A DNA stretch of 64,000 bases, from positions 806,001-870,000 of the forward strand of contig OY970278.1 of assembly GCA_963715815.1 (NCBI GenBank), given 5' to 3'. The stretch's first letter is position 1. Each line of letters begins with the position of its first letter. This stretch comes from JAFAMS01 sp963715815 (GTDB taxonomy: Bacteria; Vulcanimicrobiota; Vulcanimicrobiia; Vulcanimicrobiales; Vulcanimicrobiaceae). The position numbers were made by a program, and so were the translations under genes. A model generated the notes under the pieces. That model saw only the letters and a list, made by a program, of their open reading frames with translations, searched no databases and had not been told where the DNA came from. Shown in pieces: positions 62,221 to 64,000 of the stretch.

Positions 62221-62957
62221 ATGATCGAAACAAACAATCCGTTCGACCAGCTCGCGGCTGAGTACGATGTGTACCGCAGCGGGTATTCGCGTGCGCTTTA
62301 CGATGTGCTCGAGGAATACGGATTCAAACCGGGCTGGAGCGTGCTCGACGTCGCATGCGGTACGGGTCTCGCGTCCGAGCCGCTTCTCAAACGCGGCGTG
62401 AAGATCACCGGTGTTGACATATCCGAAGCGATGCTCGACAAAGCGCGCATTCGACTGAAGGAAGCACGGCTCGTCGCCGGCGATGCGGAGAAACTTCCGT
62501 TTGGTGACGGCAGCTTCAACGCGTCGTATGCGCACAAGCGATTCACTGGATGGATCAGCCCCAAGCGCTCGCCGAGATGACACGCGTTGTCGTACCGAAT
62601 GGCGGACGCGTCGCGATTTGGGTAAAGAAGATGGTGACGGACGAGCCACTTCGCGCGCTGCGCTCCGACGCCGCGAAGGCCGTCGGTCTCGAGCCGCCGG
62701 CAGATATCCATGCTAAAGGCTTTCGGCCGTTCTACCAACACCCGTTCAATCAGCGCCATTTGCGCGTCGTTCCGCACGTCATCATGACCGACGTCGACAA
62801 GTGGCTCGGTTACGAGCGTACGCGCGCGCGTAAGAGCCACTACGGCGCAAAGTTTGACGCCTATCTCGAGGCGCTCGAAAAAATCATGCGTGAGATGGCG
62901 AACGGGAAACCGTTTCAGGTTCGCTACTCGCAGTTTCTGTACATCGGCGAGGTTTGA
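62221..62957 (+). CDS. Class I SAM-dependent methyltransferase (one frameshift)
   Basis: Restored length is about 245 residues. Motif I is VLDVACGTGLASEPL, followed by VDISEAML and GDAEKLPFGDGSF, typical of UbiE/Methyltransf_11. At about 62530 a missing A in an A-run turns SYAHKAIHWMDQP into a premature end; the second frame continues ALAEMTRVVVPNGGRVAIW to 62957. The substrate is unknown. The gene sits between scpB and nfo, overlapping nfo by four bases. Confidence 0.88.
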
Positions 62958-63817
62958 GGCTCGGATTTCACGTCGGCGTCTCGCGTGGGTACGCGGAGAC
63001 GGTCGCGTACGCGAAACGCGTCGGCTGCACTGCAGTGCAGTTTTTCAGCGGGAACCCGAAGACGTACCGCGTCGCGCCGATCGACACTCCCGCGCTCGAG
63101 CGTTTCATCGAGCTGCGCCAAGAGAACGATCTCTCACCTGCGGTCATTCACACCTCGTACCTGATCAATCTCGCAAGCGAAGACGCAAACGCCGCCAAGA
63201 ACTCACTGCGTCTGCTCGAGAACGATTTGGCGTTCGCGGCCGTCGGCGAAGTTGCGTACGTCAACACGCATCTCGGCTCGTATGGTGAGGGCGATCGTAA
63301 AGCCGGATTCAATCGCGTTTGCAAGGCGCTCGAAAAAGCGCTTGCGGGAATCAAACCGGGCGTGATGCTCGTACTCGAAAATTCTGCGGGCGCGGGACAG
63401 CTCTGCGGCGGCACGCTGGAAGAGCTCGGTGAGTTCGTGCGTACGCTCGATCATCCGCAGCTCGGCGTGTGTCTCGATACAGCCCACTCGTGGGCGGCCG
63501 GCTACGCGATCAATACGAAGGACGGCGTCGATCAGTTTTTCGCGCAAGCCGATAGCGAGATCGGAATGGACCGGATCCCGATGTTCCACTTCAACGATAC
63601 GCAGATTCCGCTGGGCGGTCATCGCGACCGGCATTGGCACATCGGCGAAGGGAACATCGGCTTCGAAGGCTTTCGCGCCTTGCTAATGCACCCCGAAGTC
63701 CGTCAAAAAACCGCGATTCTCGAAACGCCCGGTGAAGAAGCCGACGACGTCCGCAACATGCAAACCATCCAAGCCATCCTAAAGGGCGCCACGTTGTCAG
63801 GTAGAGCGAAGTCGTGA
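62954..63817 (+). CDS. nfo: Deoxyribonuclease IV (endonuclease IV)
   Basis: A 287-residue AP endonuclease of the xylose-isomerase-like TIM barrel. Zinc ligands are visible in HTSYLINLA, VLENSAG, CLDTAHSWAAGY and FHFNDTQIPLGGHRDRHWHIGEG. It cuts DNA 5' to abasic sites during base excision repair. The start is TTG at 62954, overlapping the methyltransferase stop. Confidence 0.93.
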   Translation: MRLGFHVGVSRGYAETVAYAKRVGCTAVQFFSGNPKTYRVAPIDTPALERFIELRQENDLSPAVIHTSYLINLASEDANAAKNSLRLLENDLAFAAVGEVAYVNTHLGSYGEGDRKAGFNRVCKALEKALAGIKPGVMLVLENSAGAGQLCGGTLEELGEFVRTLDHPQLGVCLDTAHSWAAGYAINTKDGVDQFFAQADSEIGMDRIPMFHFNDTQIPLGGHRDRHWHIGEGNIGFEGFRALLMHPEVRQKTAILETPGEEADDVRNMQTIQAILKGATLSGRAKS

Positions 63818-63874
63818 CCTTGTCGTGTGGAGCGAAGTCGAGGGACAGCGACAATCGCCACGAAGTGCGCTGAA

Positions 63875-64000
63875 ATGCTAAATCGGCGAGTTTTCATTAG
63901 CGCAGTTGCTTCTGCCGTGGCGGTGACCGGCGCGCCCGCATTCTCCGCGGAAGAGAAGCTTACGATTGGCTTGGGCGGCGCCGGCCCAAGCCGCTTTCAT
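63875..64000 (+). CDS. Exported protein, 3' end cut by window edge
   Basis: The first 42 codons only: a Tat-like or Sec signal (LNRRVFISAVASAVAVTG, cleavage near AFSA) followed by EEKLTIGLGGAGPS. The RR followed by a hydrophobic segment could be a twin-arginine signal. The mature domain is not visible, so no function is assigned. Confidence 0.6.
   Translation, partial: MLNRRVFISAVASAVAVTGAPAFSAEEKLTIGLGGAGPSRFH

Overview
The window is a 64 kb stretch of GC-rich bacterial chromosome, probably from an environmental metagenome assembly. The cell looks like a diderm: there are lipoprotein signals, periplasmic multi-haem enzymes, a LolA-like protein and TatA. Gene style, separate gcvPA/gcvPB, frequent GTG/TTG starts and tight ATGA overlaps would fit an uncultured lineage such as Eremiobacterota (WPS-2), but that placement is a low-confidence inference from style. 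At least fifteen reading frames, including conserved housekeeping genes (rnhB, ylqF, lepB, yraN, gcvPB), are broken by apparent single-base indels, so much of the fragmentation probably reflects sequence error rather than decay.

Layout. (1) Positions 1-8.8 kb, minus strand: a His-Xaa-Ser (Hxs) peptide-modification locus. It holds a short exported protein ending in seven His-x-Ser triplets (hxsA), hxsD, two radical-SAM maturases (hxsB, hxsC), a separate membrane-anchored peptidoglycan-binding-like protein, two paralogous small membrane proteins, two MauG-like di-haem proteins, a secreted protein of unknown function and a lipoprotein cut by the window edge. (2) 9-15.9 kb: an accessory island of short, often frameshifted genes: OB-fold, TIR plus zinc ribbon, a HEPN and four-zinc-ribbon pair, DUF4145, a papain-like C92 peptidase and a proteasome-like Ntn hydrolase. 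It ends at a 3'-truncated comM. (3) 17-24 kb: GNAT, a candidate structured RNA, a Cys/Met-metabolism PLP enzyme, a ribose-type ABC transporter and small exported proteins. (4) 23-31.7 kb, minus strand: one long overlapping operon trmD-rplS-lepB-lepB2-ylqF-rnhB-yraN-Ser/Thr kinase-APC permease-small membrane protein-Usp-LolA-like. (5) 31.7-35 kb: TPR, Clp-N, TatA, rplU-prp and a GntR regulator. (6) 35-40.6 kb: a complete Liv-type ABC operon, then a DDAH-like hydrolase. (7) 40.6-42.7 kb: a marR-MFS operon with a textbook promoter and internal palindrome. (8) 43-52.4 kb: sufB plus a Rieske protein, speD, two large lipoprotein-like exported proteins (one a sedolisin), speE, gcvT and gcvH. (9) 52.4-56.7 kb: an insertion-like block (Liv-type binding protein, two luciferase-like monooxygenases, DUF899) that separates gcvTH from gcvPA-gcvPB. 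(10) 59.5-64 kb: isoprenylcysteine-methyltransferase-like protein, Nudix, scpA-scpB, a methyltransferase, endonuclease IV and the start of an exported protein.

How it fits together: the most distinctive content is the Hxs locus. There, cytoplasmic radical-SAM enzymes would modify the His-Ser tail of an exported peptide, and periplasmic di-haem oxidases and membrane partners could act on it further. The rest is mostly housekeeping, amino-acid uptake, glycine cleavage and polyamine synthesis, with the defence-like island between.
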